A stretch of DNA of 64,000 bases from Mesoterricola sediminis. Its GTDB lineage: Bacteria; Acidobacteriota; Holophagae; Holophagales; Holophagaceae. A program made the position numbers and the translations under genes. Below are positions 54,681 to 63,543 of the stretch, in pieces. Each line of letters opens with the position of its first letter. The stretch's first letter is position 1. Below the pieces are notes generated by a model. It had not been told where the DNA came from, did not search any database, and worked only from the letters and a program-made list of their open reading frames with translations. The stretch spans positions 2,172,965-2,236,964 of the forward strand of contig NZ_AP027081.1 of the NCBI RefSeq assembly GCF_030295425.1, given 5' to 3'.

Positions 54681-55030
54681 GTGCTGCTCCTTTACGTGAG
54701 GATTCCAGCATCCCCGCCGCCTGCTTCCATCCTGGGACAGGCCTGTAAAATGCATGTAACCTCGCGCGAATTCAAGGTCTGTTGAATCCCCCCCGGGAAG
54801 GGCTGTCCTGAAAAGACTTATTATTCCTTGCCCCGGAAGGGGGCCGATGGGACAATGGCGCCAGCCAAGGCAGGCCGGTCCCTGACCGCGTCACCTGGGC
54901 CCATCGATCCGGCTGTCCGGCGCTATCCGGTGCCACCCTTTCCAATCTCTCTCATTTCAAAACTTACATCAACCCATCGTGAAGCCCGACCGCCTTGCAC
55001 GGCCGAGGGCCTCTTACCAGGAGATCCGGT
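54681..55030. other. 350-base divergent region between pstS and rne
   Basis: It contains the Pho-box-like repeat (54744-54759) for the minus strand. For rne it has a plausible plus-strand promoter: TTGCCC at 54828-54833 and GACAAT at 54851-54856, with a 17-base spacer. That start would give an rne leader of about 170 bases. Long 5' leaders are used for autoregulation of RNase E in E. coli. No gene was seen. Confidence 0.45.
54744..54759 (-). promoter_or_regulatory. Pho-box-like direct repeat before pstS
   Basis: On the minus strand TTACA occurs twice with an exact 11-base period (TTACAtgcattTTACA), as expected for a PhoB/PhoP dimer site, which reads two direct repeats one helical turn apart. 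It lies 64 bases before the pstS ATG. A possible -10 is CAGGAT, about 11 bases downstream of the box. No third or fourth repeat is evident. Confidence 0.55.
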
Positions 55031-57292
55031 TTGCCCAGAAAAACCATGCTCATCAATGCCACGGACTCGGAAGAGATCCGTGTCGCGACCCTCGTGGACG
55101 GGGTGCTGTCCGACTTCGACATCGAGTTCGTCCACAACGAGAAGATCAAGGGGAACATCTACAAGGCCAAGGTGGTCCGGGTGGACCAGAGCCTCCAGGC
55201 CGCCTTCATCCACTACGGTGGCCAGAAGAACGGGTTCCTTCCCATCGGCGAGCTCCCCCGCGACCTGGTGAGCCCCGACGGCCGCCGCGGACGCATCCAG
55301 GACCTGCTGAACCGGGACCAGGAGATCATGGTCCAGGCCGTCCGCGAGGAGATGGGGTCCAAGGGCGCCATGATGACGGCCCAGATCTCCCTTCCCGGCC
55401 GCTACCTGGTGCTCACCCCCGGCAACCCCACCAACGGCATCAGCCGCAAGATCGAGAGCCGCGAGGAGCGGGAGCACTTCAAGAAGCTCATCGACGAGCT
55501 GGAGATCCCCCGCAGCTTCGGCGTCATCGTGCGCACCGCCAGCCTCGGCGTGACCAAGGAGGACTTCCAGCGCGACCTGGACTACCTCCTGGACACCTAC
55601 AAGGAGGTCCAGGCCCGCTACAAGCACCGCCACGGCCCCGGCCTCGTCTGGCAGGAGGACGACGTCGTCACCCGCACCCTCCGCGACACCTTCTCCAAGG
55701 ACGTGGAGGAGGTCCACATCGACGACCTGGAGACCTTCCACGCCGCCCAGGGCTTCTTCAAGCGCACCATGCCCCAGCACCTGGGGGTCCTCAAGCACTA
55801 CCTGGGCAAGAAGCCCCTCTTCTCCAAGTACGCCACCGAGGAGCAGATCGACCGCATCTACGGCCGCAAGGTGCCCCTCCCCAGCGGCGGCGCCCTGGTC
55901 ATCGACCAGACCGAGGCCCTGGTGGCCATCGACGTGAACTCCGGCAAGACCTCCGGCGACAACGTGGAGGACATGGCCTTCAAGACCAACATGGAGGCCG
56001 CCGAGGAGGCCGCGCGCCAGCTCCGCCTCCGCGACTTGGCCGGCCTCGTGGTCATCGATTTCATCGACATGAAGCGCGAGGGCAACAACCGCGCCGTCAT
56101 GGAGCGCCTCGTCCAGTGCCTGGAGGAGGACAAGGCCCGCATGGAGGTCGGCAAGATCAACCGCTTCGGCGTGCTGGTCATGACCCGCCAGCGCCTGCGG
56201 CCCAGCCTCCAGAACGTCACCCACGAGACCTGCCCCACCTGCCAGGGCACGGGCAAGGTCAAGAGCCTCGAGGCCCTCGTCCTCAGCGTCGTCCGCCGCC
56301 TCAAGGCCATCCTGAGCCGGGACGCCATCGCCGAGATCCGCGTCAAGCTGGCGCCGGCCATCGCCCTGGCCGTCCTGAACCAGAAGCGCAAGGACCTGGC
56401 CGAGCTGGAGGACCTGCACGACGCCCGCATCGTCATCGTGGCCGAGGGCGGCATGCCCTACGGCGAGATGGCGGCGGAGATCGAGCGCGCCGAGGAGGAG
56501 CCCGCCGAGAAGGCTCCCGCCCGCCAGGAACGCCGGGCCGACCCCGAGGACGAGACCGTCGTCCTGGGCGGCGACAGCCCCATCTCCTTCGAGAAGGCCC
56601 TCGGGGGCGAGGAGTCCCGCAAGGGCCGCGTCCGGGAGGCCCTGCCGGCCGCCGAGGCCCCGGCCGAGATCCGCTACGACCGCCGCGACGCCCAGCGCGC
56701 CGCCCTGGAGGAGCGGGAGCGCCTGCGCGCCCTCTTCGAGAGCGCCAAGCCCGAGGATGAGGCCCCCGAGGCCGCCGCCGGACCCGCCCCCGAAACGGGC
56801 AAGGCCTCCGGCGGCCGCCGCCGCGGCCGTGGCCGCGGCAAGGGCGACGCCCCCCGCGCCGAGGCGACCGCCCCGGTTCCGGCCGCCGCCGAGCCGGCCC
56901 CCGTGCCGCCGGTGCCGGTCCCCGCCCCCGAGCCCGTCTTCGTCTCCGCCCCCGTCGCGCCCGAACCCGAGCCCGGGACCCCCGAGCCGCCCCCCCTCCT
57001 GCTCACCGCCGACCTGGTGGCCGACCTCCTGACCCCCGCGCCGCGCCCCAAGTTCAAGCGCGCCGAGGAGGCCGCCCCCGCCCCCGAGGCGGCGCCCGCC
57101 GCCCCCGCCAAGGCCAAGGCCAAGCCCGGCCGCAAGCCCAAGGTCGCCGTCGAGACGACCGAGGCTGAGGCCGTCGAGGCGCCCGCGAAGCCCAAGGCCA
57201 AGCCCGGCCGCAAGCCCAAGGCCGCCGCTGAAGCGACGGAGCCTGCCGCCGAGGTGAAGGCCACCCCCAAGCCCCGTACCCGCAAGAAATAG
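55031..57292 (+). CDS. rne: Rne/Rng-family ribonuclease with long basic C-terminal tail
   Basis: A 753-residue endoribonuclease. S1-like RNA-binding domain at about 35-120 (GNIYKAKVVRVDQSLQAAFI). The catalytic region has AIDVNSGK (Asp about 303) and VVIDFIDMK (Asp about 345), the two metal-binding aspartates, and the zinc-link CPTC in ETCPTCQGTGKV (about 401-404). The C-terminal ~260 residues are disordered: [13 protein letters not shown], a Pro-rich stretch and two copies of KAKPGRKPK, probably for RNA or protein binding. A TTG start at 55031 is chosen because AGGAG lies about 8 bases upstream; ATG 55046 has no ribosome site. It initiates mRNA decay and rRNA maturation. Confidence 0.93.
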   Translation: MPRKTMLINATDSEEIRVATLVDGVLSDFDIEFVHNEKIKGNIYKAKVVRVDQSLQAAFIHYGGQKNGFLPIGELPRDLVSPDGRRGRIQDLLNRDQEIMVQAVREEMGSKGAMMTAQISLPGRYLVLTPGNPTNGISRKIESREEREHFKKLIDELEIPRSFGVIVRTASLGVTKEDFQRDLDYLLDTYKEVQARYKHRHGPGLVWQEDDVVTRTLRDTFSKDVEEVHIDDLETFHAAQGFFKRTMPQHLGVLKHYLGKKPLFSKYATEEQIDRIYGRKVPLPSGGALVIDQTEALVAIDVNSGKTSGDNVEDMAFKTNMEAAEEAARQLRLRDLAGLVVIDFIDMKREGNNRAVMERLVQCLEEDKARMEVGKINRFGVLVMTRQRLRPSLQNVTHETCPTCQGTGKVKSLEALVLSVVRRLKAILSRDAIAEIRVKLAPAIALAVLNQKRKDLAELEDLHDARIVIVAEGGMPYGEMAAEIERAEEEPAEKAPARQERRADPEDETVVLGGDSPISFEKALGGEESRKGRVREALPAAEAPAEIRYDRRDAQRAALEERERLRALFESAKPEDEAPEAAAGPAPETGKASGGRRRGRGRGKGDAPRAEATAPVPAAAEPAPVPPVPVPAPEPVFVSAPVAPEPEPGTPEPPPLLLTADLVADLLTPAPRPKFKRAEEAAPAPEAAPAAPAKAKAKPGRKPKVAVETTEAEAVEAPAKPKAKPGRKPKAAAEATEPAAEVKATPKPRTRKK

Positions 57293-57305
57293 CGTGAGGT
57301 AACCC

Positions 57306-58046
57306 TTGCCCTTCGACCACCTCTACTGGCTGGCCCCCATGGCCGCCCTCGCCACCCTGCTCGGGGGGTGGTTGGTCGTCCGCTTCCTCCAGGGCCGGGG
57401 CAGCCTCATGCGGCACATGTCCGGCGTCGCCGCCGGCTACCTGATGTCGGTGACCCTGGTCCGCGTCCTGCCCGAGAGCGTGGAGCAGGGGGGCGAGGCC
57501 ATGGCCCTCTGGGCCGTGGCCGGCTTCTTCCTGATCCACCTCCTGGAGCACGGGATCAGCCCCCACTTCCATTACGGGGAGGAGTCCCACAGCCACCACG
57601 GCACCCCCCTCACCGGCATCCTGGCCCTCCTGGGCCTGTCCCTGCACAGCTTCATGGACGGCATGTCCATCACCGCCGCCCAGCACACCCAGAGCGGGCT
57701 GGGGCTGATGGTGTTCACCGGGGTCCTGCTGCACCGGATCCCGGAAGGGGCCACCATCTCCTCGATCTTCCTCGTGCGGGGCTTCGGCAACCGCAAGGCC
57801 CTCATCGCCGCCGGCGTCCTGGCCCTCGCGGCCCTGCTCGGCTCCATGGGGCAGCACTACCTGAACATCCGCCTGGGTCCCGTGCTGGGACTCACCGGCG
57901 GCCTGAGCCTCTATGTCGCCTGTTCGGACCTCCTCCCGGAGGCCCAGAAGGAAAAAGGGTGGAAGAGCACGGCCGGCCTCGCTGTGGGCATCCTATTGTT
58001 CATGGCCATCCTGCACCTGGCCCCGCATCAACACCATGGCTCATGA
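57306..58046 (+). CDS. ZIP-family divalent metal transporter
   Basis: A 246-residue transporter with about seven or eight helices. The ZIP helix-4 motif is LHSFMDGMSI (about 113), and helix 5 carries LLHRIPEGATISSIF (about 140-154), the HxxPEG signature whose His and Glu bind metal. A histidine-rich loop (GISPHFHYGEESHSHHG) precedes helix 4 and another ends the protein (HLAPHQHHG). It probably imports zinc, or another divalent cation. The start is TTG at 57306 with GAGGT upstream, 14 bases after rne. Its stop overlaps lptD by 11 bases. Confidence 0.9.
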   Translation: MPFDHLYWLAPMAALATLLGGWLVVRFLQGRGSLMRHMSGVAAGYLMSVTLVRVLPESVEQGGEAMALWAVAGFFLIHLLEHGISPHFHYGEESHSHHGTPLTGILALLGLSLHSFMDGMSITAAQHTQSGLGLMVFTGVLLHRIPEGATISSIFLVRGFGNRKALIAAGVLALAALLGSMGQHYLNIRLGPVLGLTGGLSLYVACSDLLPEAQKEKGWKSTAGLAVGILLFMAILHLAPHQHHGS

Positions 58047-60357
58047 ACCGGCGGCGCTTCCAAGGCTGACGGCGATCCTCTGCGCGGCCTGCGCCGCCTG
58101 GGGGCAGGGCGCCCTGCCGCCCCTTCCTCCGCCTGTCCCGGACCTGGGGGCCCCCACCCCCGGCGAGCTCCTGCCCCTCCGCCCCCTTCCCGTCGAGGAG
58201 GGGCGCGAGGGGTCGGTGCGCATCCGCTACTGGGGCCGCAACGTCCAGGAGAGCCCCACGGGGTGGACCCTGGAGGACGGGGCGGTGGAGAGCCCGGATC
58301 TGCTCCTGCTGGCCGACCGCATCACCTACGCCACCGCCACCGGCGAGGTGGTGGCCGAGGGCCACATCCGCATGGAGGGCCCCGGCCTGCGCCTGCGCTG
58401 CGAGCGCCTGCGCATGGCCTGGAAGGAGAAGGTGGGCGAGGCCTGGGCCCTGGACATGGAACTGCCCCCGTCCTGGTACCTCAAGAGCCGGAAGGTGACC
58501 TTCAACACCCTCAAGCACTGGGACTTCGACCAGGTGGAGCTGAGCCCCTGCCCCCAGGAGCGGCCCGGCTGGAAGGCGCAGGTCACGCGCCTCACCGTCG
58601 ACCTGGACCGCTACGCCACCCTCCGGAACCTGTGGATCTGGGTGGGCGGCGTGCCCACCCCCTACTTCCTGCCCTGGGCCGTGTACCCCGCCAAGGCGGA
58701 GCGCACGTCGGGCCTCCTCCCCTTCAGCCTCTCCTTTTCCGGCCCCATGGGCGCCTCCGTCCAGGTGCCCTACTACCAGGTCCTGGGCGACGCCGCCGAC
58801 CTGACCGTCACCCCCGAGTACTTCACCCGCCAGGGGGTGCTCCTGGGCGCGGAGGGCCGGTGGAACCCCCTGCCCACGCACCAGGGCAGCTTCACCGGGC
58901 AGTTCATCCGCCAGCGCACCGATGACGCGCGGCGCTACCAGTTCAGCTTCAAGGAGGTCTGGCAGCGGGAGGACGGCTGGCAGCTCGCGGCCGATGTGAA
59001 CCGGGCCTCGGACCAGTTGCTGGAGGCCGACTACGGCCAGGGCATGGCCCGCCTGGGCGGCACCCCCTTCGACAGCGCCTTCTACGTGGGCCGGGCCTTC
59101 CCCTGGGCCAGCTTCTCCCTGACGGCCTCCGAGCAGAAGACCTTCTTCAACACCTCCGATTCGCCGCTCTTCAACCCCAACTTCCCCAGTTCCCTCAACC
59201 GCCAGGTGCTCCCCAGCCTCCAGGTCTCCGTGTACCCGGTTCCCCTGGCCGCCTTCTACCTGGACGGGGGCCTGCGCACGGGCCGCATGACCTACAAGCT
59301 GGACCTGGCGCCCGAGAACGCCGCCGAGATCCCCAATGACACGTACGCCTGGCGCCGGGACGACGCCTTCGTGCGCTTCTACGGGCGCCTGGGCCAGTGG
59401 GGCCCCCTGCGCGCGGACGTGGAGACCCTGGGCCGCTACACCCGTTACTCCCACTCCCTGGGCACCTCCCTCTTCGACGTGGGGAACGCCTCCAGCGGGA
59501 ACCTGGCCCTCACCGCCAGCCCCTTCGTGGTGGACGCCCAGGCCGAGGACCGGCTGCTGGGCTCGGCCCGCCTCCTGCTGTCCGGCCCGCCCTTCGGGCG
59601 ATCCTGGGACCGGGTGTCGCTCCTGGGCTACACCGGGGAACTCAAGCACGTCCTCAGCCCCTACTTCGCCGTCACCGTCAACTCCCGCAGCGCCACGGAC
59701 GCCCGCATCCCCCACTTCGACGATGTGGACGCCCAGCCCGGCGTGGCCGGGAGCGCCGCCGGGGAGCGGAGCCTGGAACTGGGGGTGAAGCAGCACTTCC
59801 TGGGCCGTCCCGGCCCCACCGCCTCCTTCCTGGACCTGGTGCGCTGGCGCGTGTCCGCCAAGTACCACATGACCCCCATCCTCCTCAACGACGGCCGCGT
59901 CCTGAAGGGGTGGGCCACCGTCGACAACGACATCGACGTCGAGCCCAGCGACCGCCTCCGCATCAGCTTCCGCCGCAGCTCGGACATCGCCGACAGCGAC
60001 GCCGACCAGTCCCTGTCCGCCGACTACCGGGCCGGGGACGGCACCCGGTTCCGGCTGGCCTACTTCTCCACCGGCATCAACCGCCTCCTGGTCAAGCAGA
60101 AGGGCATCCAGCTCGGCGGCCTCAAGCGCCTGTGGGGGGACACCCTCCGCCTGGAATTCCAGGCCAACTACGACTTCAAGAACCGCCAGTTCGCGGGGAG
60201 CCAGGTGGCCATCGCCCACATCACCCCCTGCGTGGCCACCTCGCTCCGCTTCTCCCACATCGGCCTCAACATCCCCGGCTCCGTCACCAAGGAGGACCGC
60301 CTGGACCTCGTCCTGACCCTGCGGGGCCTGGGCGACCTGGGCAAGTTCACCTTCTGA
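58036..60357 (+). CDS. lptD: LPS-assembly protein LptD (OstA)
   Basis: A 773-residue outer-membrane protein that inserts lipopolysaccharide in the outer leaflet. It has a signal peptide ([18 protein letters not shown]). An LptA-like OstA domain occupies about 65-190 ([37 protein letters not shown]). A large beta-barrel (about 215-773) starts [20 protein letters not shown], the conserved LptD barrel entry, and ends [12 protein letters not shown] with a terminal phenylalanine, as outer-membrane proteins do. It starts inside the end of the ZIP gene, and its last 11 bases overlap the convergent sigma-54 regulator gene. Confidence 0.88.
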   Translation: MAHEPAALPRLTAILCAACAAWGQGALPPLPPPVPDLGAPTPGELLPLRPLPVEEGREGSVRIRYWGRNVQESPTGWTLEDGAVESPDLLLLADRITYATATGEVVAEGHIRMEGPGLRLRCERLRMAWKEKVGEAWALDMELPPSWYLKSRKVTFNTLKHWDFDQVELSPCPQERPGWKAQVTRLTVDLDRYATLRNLWIWVGGVPTPYFLPWAVYPAKAERTSGLLPFSLSFSGPMGASVQVPYYQVLGDAADLTVTPEYFTRQGVLLGAEGRWNPLPTHQGSFTGQFIRQRTDDARRYQFSFKEVWQREDGWQLAADVNRASDQLLEADYGQGMARLGGTPFDSAFYVGRAFPWASFSLTASEQKTFFNTSDSPLFNPNFPSSLNRQVLPSLQVSVYPVPLAAFYLDGGLRTGRMTYKLDLAPENAAEIPNDTYAWRRDDAFVRFYGRLGQWGPLRADVETLGRYTRYSHSLGTSLFDVGNASSGNLALTASPFVVDAQAEDRLLGSARLLLSGPPFGRSWDRVSLLGYTGELKHVLSPYFAVTVNSRSATDARIPHFDDVDAQPGVAGSAAGERSLELGVKQHFLGRPGPTASFLDLVRWRVSAKYHMTPILLNDGRVLKGWATVDNDIDVEPSDRLRISFRRSSDIADSDADQSLSADYRAGDGTRFRLAYFSTGINRLLVKQKGIQLGGLKRLWGDTLRLEFQANYDFKNRQFAGSQVAIAHITPCVATSLRFSHIGLNIPGSVTKEDRLDLVLTLRGLGDLGKFTF

Positions 60358-61540
60358 GCCCGACGCCCGGCGCCAGGCCGGGCCGGGCGCGGGGGATGCC
60401 GGCCTTGCGCATGCGCCCCCGGAGGGTGCTGGGGTGGAGGCCGAGCAGGTCCGCGGCGCCGCCGGGCCCGTCGATGCGCCCTCCGGCCCGCTCAAGGGCC
60501 TGGAGGATGTGGGTCCGTTCCAGCTCCGCGAGGGTGGGGAAGGGGCGCCCCTCCGGCGCCGCGGCCGGCTCCAGGCGGTCCGCCACCCGCAGGGTGTCCC
60601 CGGGGGAGGTGAGCACCGCCCGCTCCAGGACGTTCTCCAGCTCCCGGATGTTGCCGGGCCAGGGGTAGGCCATCAGCCGCGCCAGGGTGCCCTCCGGGAT
60701 CGTCCGGATCTCCTTGCCCGCGGCCCGGGCGAACCGGTCCACGAAGGCCGCCGCCAGCCGGGGGATGTCCTCCCGGCGCTGGCGCAGGGGCGGGAGGAGG
60801 ATGGGGAAGATGTGGAGGCGGTAGTAGAGGTCCTCCCGGAAGCGGCCCCGGGCCATCTCCTCCTGCAGGTCCCGGTTGGTGGCGGCCAGGATGCGCGCGT
60901 CCACCCGGATGGGCCGCGGGTTGCCCAGTCGGCAGAACTCCTTCTCCTGGAGCACGTGCAGCAGCTTGGCCTGGAGTTCCAGGGGCAGGTCCCCCACCTC
61001 GTCCAGGAAGAGGGTGCCCTTGTCGGCGAGTTCAAAGCGGCCGATCTGCTGGGCGCTGGCCCCCGTGAAGGCCCCCTTCTCCCGGCCGAAGAGCTCGCTC
61101 TCGATGAGGTTGGCCGGCAGCGCCGTGCAGTTGACGTAGACCAGGGGCCGGTCCCGCCGGGGGCTCCGCGCGTGGATGGCCCGGGCCAGGAGGCCCTTGC
61201 CCGTGCCGGTCTCCCCCAGGAGGAGGACCGTCGTGTCCCGGGCCGCCACCGCTTCCAGCCGGGCGAAGACCTCGGCCAGGGCCGGGCTCGCCCCGATGAG
61301 CCCCTCCGGCGTGGGGGCCGGGGGCGCCCCCAGGGGCACCAGGGTCCGCTCCGCTTCCAGTTCGCGCCGGAGGCGCTCCACCTCGGCCCGGGCCTGGGCC
61401 AGGGCCGCGGCCCAGGCGCCCCCGTCGGGGGCGTCCGCCGCGTTCCGGGGCGCCTCCAGGACCGGCGCCAGGGCCCCCCGGTCCGGCGCGCCGTCCATCT
61501 CCGCGAGGAGGGCCTCGAGCAGGGAACGCAGGCGCCTCAC
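60347..61540 (-). CDS. sigma-54-dependent transcriptional activator
   Basis: A 397-residue enhancer-binding protein. The N-terminus (about 1-75) is short, Ala- and Leu-rich and probably a coiled coil ([21 protein letters not shown]), with no recognised sensory domain. The AAA+ module (about 80-310) has Walker A GETGTGKG (about 110), GAFTGA (about 157), Walker [14 protein letters not shown] and [14 protein letters not shown]. The C-terminal Fis-type helix-turn-helix is [20 protein letters not shown]. The start is GTG at 61540, with GGGAG six bases upstream. Lack of a receiver or GAF suggests constitutive or protein-protein control. It diverges from a gene with a sigma-54-like promoter, the likeliest target. 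Confidence 0.92.
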   Translation of the reverse strand: MRRLRSLLEALLAEMDGAPDRGALAPVLEAPRNAADAPDGGAWAAALAQARAEVERLRRELEAERTLVPLGAPPAPTPEGLIGASPALAEVFARLEAVAARDTTVLLLGETGTGKGLLARAIHARSPRRDRPLVYVNCTALPANLIESELFGREKGAFTGASAQQIGRFELADKGTLFLDEVGDLPLELQAKLLHVLQEKEFCRLGNPRPIRVDARILAATNRDLQEEMARGRFREDLYYRLHIFPILLPPLRQRREDIPRLAAAFVDRFARAAGKEIRTIPEGTLARLMAYPWPGNIRELENVLERAVLTSPGDTLRVADRLEPAAAPEGRPFPTLAELERTHILQALERAGGRIDGPGGAADLLGLHPSTLRGRMRKAGIPRARPGLAPGVGLRR

Positions 61541-61913
61541 GGGCGTCTCCCGGAGGCCGGTTCCGGCCGGAGCGAGGGCGGGGCAGGGCGTTTCACGTGG
61601 GCGTCTGGAAAGGGGATCTCAATGGGCCGGCGGGGGCCGGGCCACCACCATGACAGAGCCCCGGCCGGGTTCCAACCCCGCGCCGGCGCGACGTGTTCGG
61701 CCGTTCCGGCGCCGCGCTGTCAAATGCGAAGGCCCCATCGTATGTGACCGTGGCCTCCCGGGGGCCCCCTGACTGGACATCGGTTTCAAACCAAGCCGGT
61801 CCAAGGATTTCAGTCAGAAATGGGTCCTGGCACGATCCCGGCCTTGACCCGGGCGCGGGTCGCAGGCTGGTGGCACCCGTCGCACGTTCAACCTTCTTTT
61901 CCAAAGGGGCATT
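61541..61913. other. 373-base divergent region with candidate enhancer repeats
   Basis: No gene was seen. It holds two inverted repeats: GGTTT-C-AAACC (61782-61792) and a wider pair CTGACTG (61769-61775) with CAGTCAG (61811-61817). Both lie upstream of the sigma-54-like promoter at 61828, where an enhancer-binding protein could bind. They are candidates only. Confidence 0.4.
61828..61843 (+). promoter_or_regulatory. candidate sigma-54 (-24/-12) promoter
   Basis: TGGCACG-ATCC-CGGCC: the -24 element is a perfect TGGCACG. The invariant GG (61829-61830) and GC (61841-61842) are separated by exactly 10 bases, as required for RpoN. The -12 element deviates from TTGCA (CGGCC here). It precedes the outer-membrane protein gene by 70 bases and faces away from the sigma-54 activator gene. 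Confidence 0.5.
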
Positions 61914-62450
61914 ATGTACCGACGTCTACTCGCTGTTTCCCTCCTCGGGAGCACCCTCGCGTTCGCGGCCCAGGGTGACCAGTGGCTGGTCCTGAAGGGC
62001 GCCTACACGCGGTTCGACAACAGCGTCCACCTCAAGGAGCAGGGAGGGCTCGGGATCGGGTACGGCAGCTGGCTCACCGACAACGTGGGCCTGGACTTCT
62101 CCCTGATCCGGAGCGACCTCAAGTCCGACCTGCCCACCGCCACGGGGAGCGGCACCCAGCACCAGCTCCTGGGCAGCGTCCTCATCGGCTTCCATCCCGA
62201 GGGGTACCGGGCCTTCCCCTACTTCTCGGCGGGCATCGGGGGCACCCGCATCGACCGGCCCTTCTCGGGCTCGGACCACGACACCACGCGCCTCAGCTAC
62301 CACGCGGGGCTGGGCGCCCAGTTCCGCGTGGGGTCCTGGGGCACCCTGACCCTGGACTCCAAGTACGTGCGCACCCAGGCGCTGGTGGCCCGCAACGACT
62401 GGGTGACCACCGTGGGCTTCGGCTTCGGCTGGGGGAACGGGCCCCGATAG
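61914..62450 (+). CDS. small outer-membrane beta-barrel protein
   Basis: A 178-residue exported protein with a signal peptide (LLAVSLLGSTLAFAAQG). A series of amphipathic strands follows (WLVLKGAYTRFD, GGLGIGYGSWLTDNVGLDFS, QHQLLGSVLIGFHP, FPYFSAGIGGTRI, LSYHAGLGAQFRVGS, WVTTVGFGFGWG), consistent with an eight-stranded barrel of the OmpW/OmpA-N type. AAAGGGG precedes the ATG. The sequence does not end in the usual Phe (GNGPR). It is the first gene after a sigma-54-like promoter and is separated from the next gene by a strong hairpin. Function unknown; envelope stress is plausible. Confidence 0.78.
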   Translation: MYRRLLAVSLLGSTLAFAAQGDQWLVLKGAYTRFDNSVHLKEQGGLGIGYGSWLTDNVGLDFSLIRSDLKSDLPTATGSGTQHQLLGSVLIGFHPEGYRAFPYFSAGIGGTRIDRPFSGSDHDTTRLSYHAGLGAQFRVGSWGTLTLDSKYVRTQALVARNDWVTTVGFGFGWGNGPR

Positions 62451-62469
62451 GCGACCCGCTCCCCGCCCG

Positions 62470-62496
62470 CGCCCGGCGGGGCCACCCCGCCGGGCG
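62470..62496 (+). terminator. strong hairpin after the outer-membrane protein gene
   Basis: A perfect 12-bp stem, CGCCCGGCGGGG with CCCCGCCGGGCG, and a 3-base loop, begins 20 bases past the stop codon and is followed by CCCTTT. The stem is very stable but the U run is only three bases, so it may terminate partially. It lies in the short gap before the hemerythrin-SRPBCC gene. Confidence 0.6.
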
Positions 62497-62521
62497 CCCT
62501 TTCCAACCAGGAGGAAGAACC

Positions 62522-63499
62522 ATGGAAAAGACCACCGCAACCAGCCTCTTGAGGGACGATCACCGCAAGGTGGAGGACCTCTACCGCCGCTTCAACCAGA
62601 CCCAGGACTACGGGCAGCGGGTGGGCCTCGCCGAGGACATCTGCAAGGAGCTGGAGATCCATGCCCGCCTGGAGGAGTGCCTCGTGTACCCGGACCTCGC
62701 CCGGGAAGGCGCGCCCACCGGCATGGCCCGGCACTTCGGCGATGAACATGGCACCGTCAAGCGGCTCATCAGCCAGGTGCGCATCTGCCACGCGGGGCAG
62801 GCCCCCGCCTTCGCGGAGGACGACGCGCTCGTGGCCCGCATCATGGCCAGCATCGAGCACCACATCCAGGAGGAGGAGGGCACCGCCTTCCCGCGCCTGG
62901 AGCAGGATCCCGACCACAACGCCTCCCTGGGGGCGGACCTGGCGACCCTCAAGATGAAGTTGAAGATGTGCCCGCCGGTCTTCGAGGCCATCGACGTGGA
63001 GGTGCCCGCCCGCGTCGCCTACAACCAGTGGACCCAGTTCGAGGCCTTCCCCCGCTTCCTGGACGCCGTGAAGGAGGTTCGCCAGCTGGACGATTCCCAC
63101 GTGCAGTGGCGGGTGGAGATCGCCGGCAAGGACTTCGGCTGGACCGCCGAGATCTACGAGCAGATCCCCGACGAGCGCATCGCCTGGAGCAGCGTGGACG
63201 GGGCCATCAACGCGGGTTCGGCCACCTTCCGCCCCCTCGGGGAGGGGGCCTGCCGGATCCTCGTGGAGATGGCCTACGAACCGAAGGGCCTCGTGGAGGA
63301 CCTGGGCGCCATGCTCGGCACGGTCTCGCGCAACCTGGCGGCGGCCCTGCGCAAGTTCAAGGACTACATCGAGACCACCTGCCGCGAGGACGGCGCGTGG
63401 CGGGGGGACATTGCCGGCAACCCGGTGGATCCCGAACTGGCCCGCCAGGGCCTGCCCAAGGAGGAGCCGGGCACTCCCCGTCCCCTGCCCGGCCTTTGA
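62522..63499 (+). CDS. hemerythrin-like and SRPBCC fusion protein
   Basis: A 325-residue cytoplasmic fusion. Residues ~1-145 form a hemerythrin-like HHE domain: LLRDDHRKVEDLY, ELEIHARLEECLVYP, DEHGTVKRLI and SIEHHIQEEEGTAFPRLE, with the His/Glu ligands of a diiron site. About 155-285 is an SRPBCC (polyketide cyclase-like) domain: ARVAYNQWTQFEAFPRFLDA, IAWSSVDGAINAGSATFRPL and EPKGLVEDLGAML. It ends with a short charged tail. Each domain is well known; SRPBCC proteins of this type are common in general stress regions. AGGAGGAAG precedes the ATG. A diiron-dependent sensing of oxygen or nitric oxide, coupled to the hydrophobic pocket of SRPBCC, is inferred. Confidence 0.88.
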   Translation: MEKTTATSLLRDDHRKVEDLYRRFNQTQDYGQRVGLAEDICKELEIHARLEECLVYPDLAREGAPTGMARHFGDEHGTVKRLISQVRICHAGQAPAFAEDDALVARIMASIEHHIQEEEGTAFPRLEQDPDHNASLGADLATLKMKLKMCPPVFEAIDVEVPARVAYNQWTQFEAFPRFLDAVKEVRQLDDSHVQWRVEIAGKDFGWTAEIYEQIPDERIAWSSVDGAINAGSATFRPLGEGACRILVEMAYEPKGLVEDLGAMLGTVSRNLAAALRKFKDYIETTCREDGAWRGDIAGNPVDPELARQGLPKEEPGTPRPLPGL

Positions 63500-63504
63500 T
63501 ACCT

Positions 63505-63532
63505 GCGGACGGCGCCCCTGCCGTCCGCTTTT
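63505..63532 (+). terminator. intrinsic terminator after the hemerythrin-SRPBCC gene
   Basis: GCGGACGGC (63505-63513) and GCCGTCCGC (63520-63528) form a perfect 9-bp stem with a 6-base loop, followed by TTTT. It starts 5 bases after the stop codon and ends 11 bases before the ATG of the BON gene, so that gene depends on read-through or on a promoter inside the preceding gene. Confidence 0.75.
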
Positions 63533-63543
63533 CCGGAGTTCCC

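Noticed and set aside
61872-61886. A second possible sigma-54 site (TGGCACCCGTCGCA) closer to the outer-membrane protein gene
   Set aside because: GG and GC are only 8 bases apart, two short of the fixed spacing.
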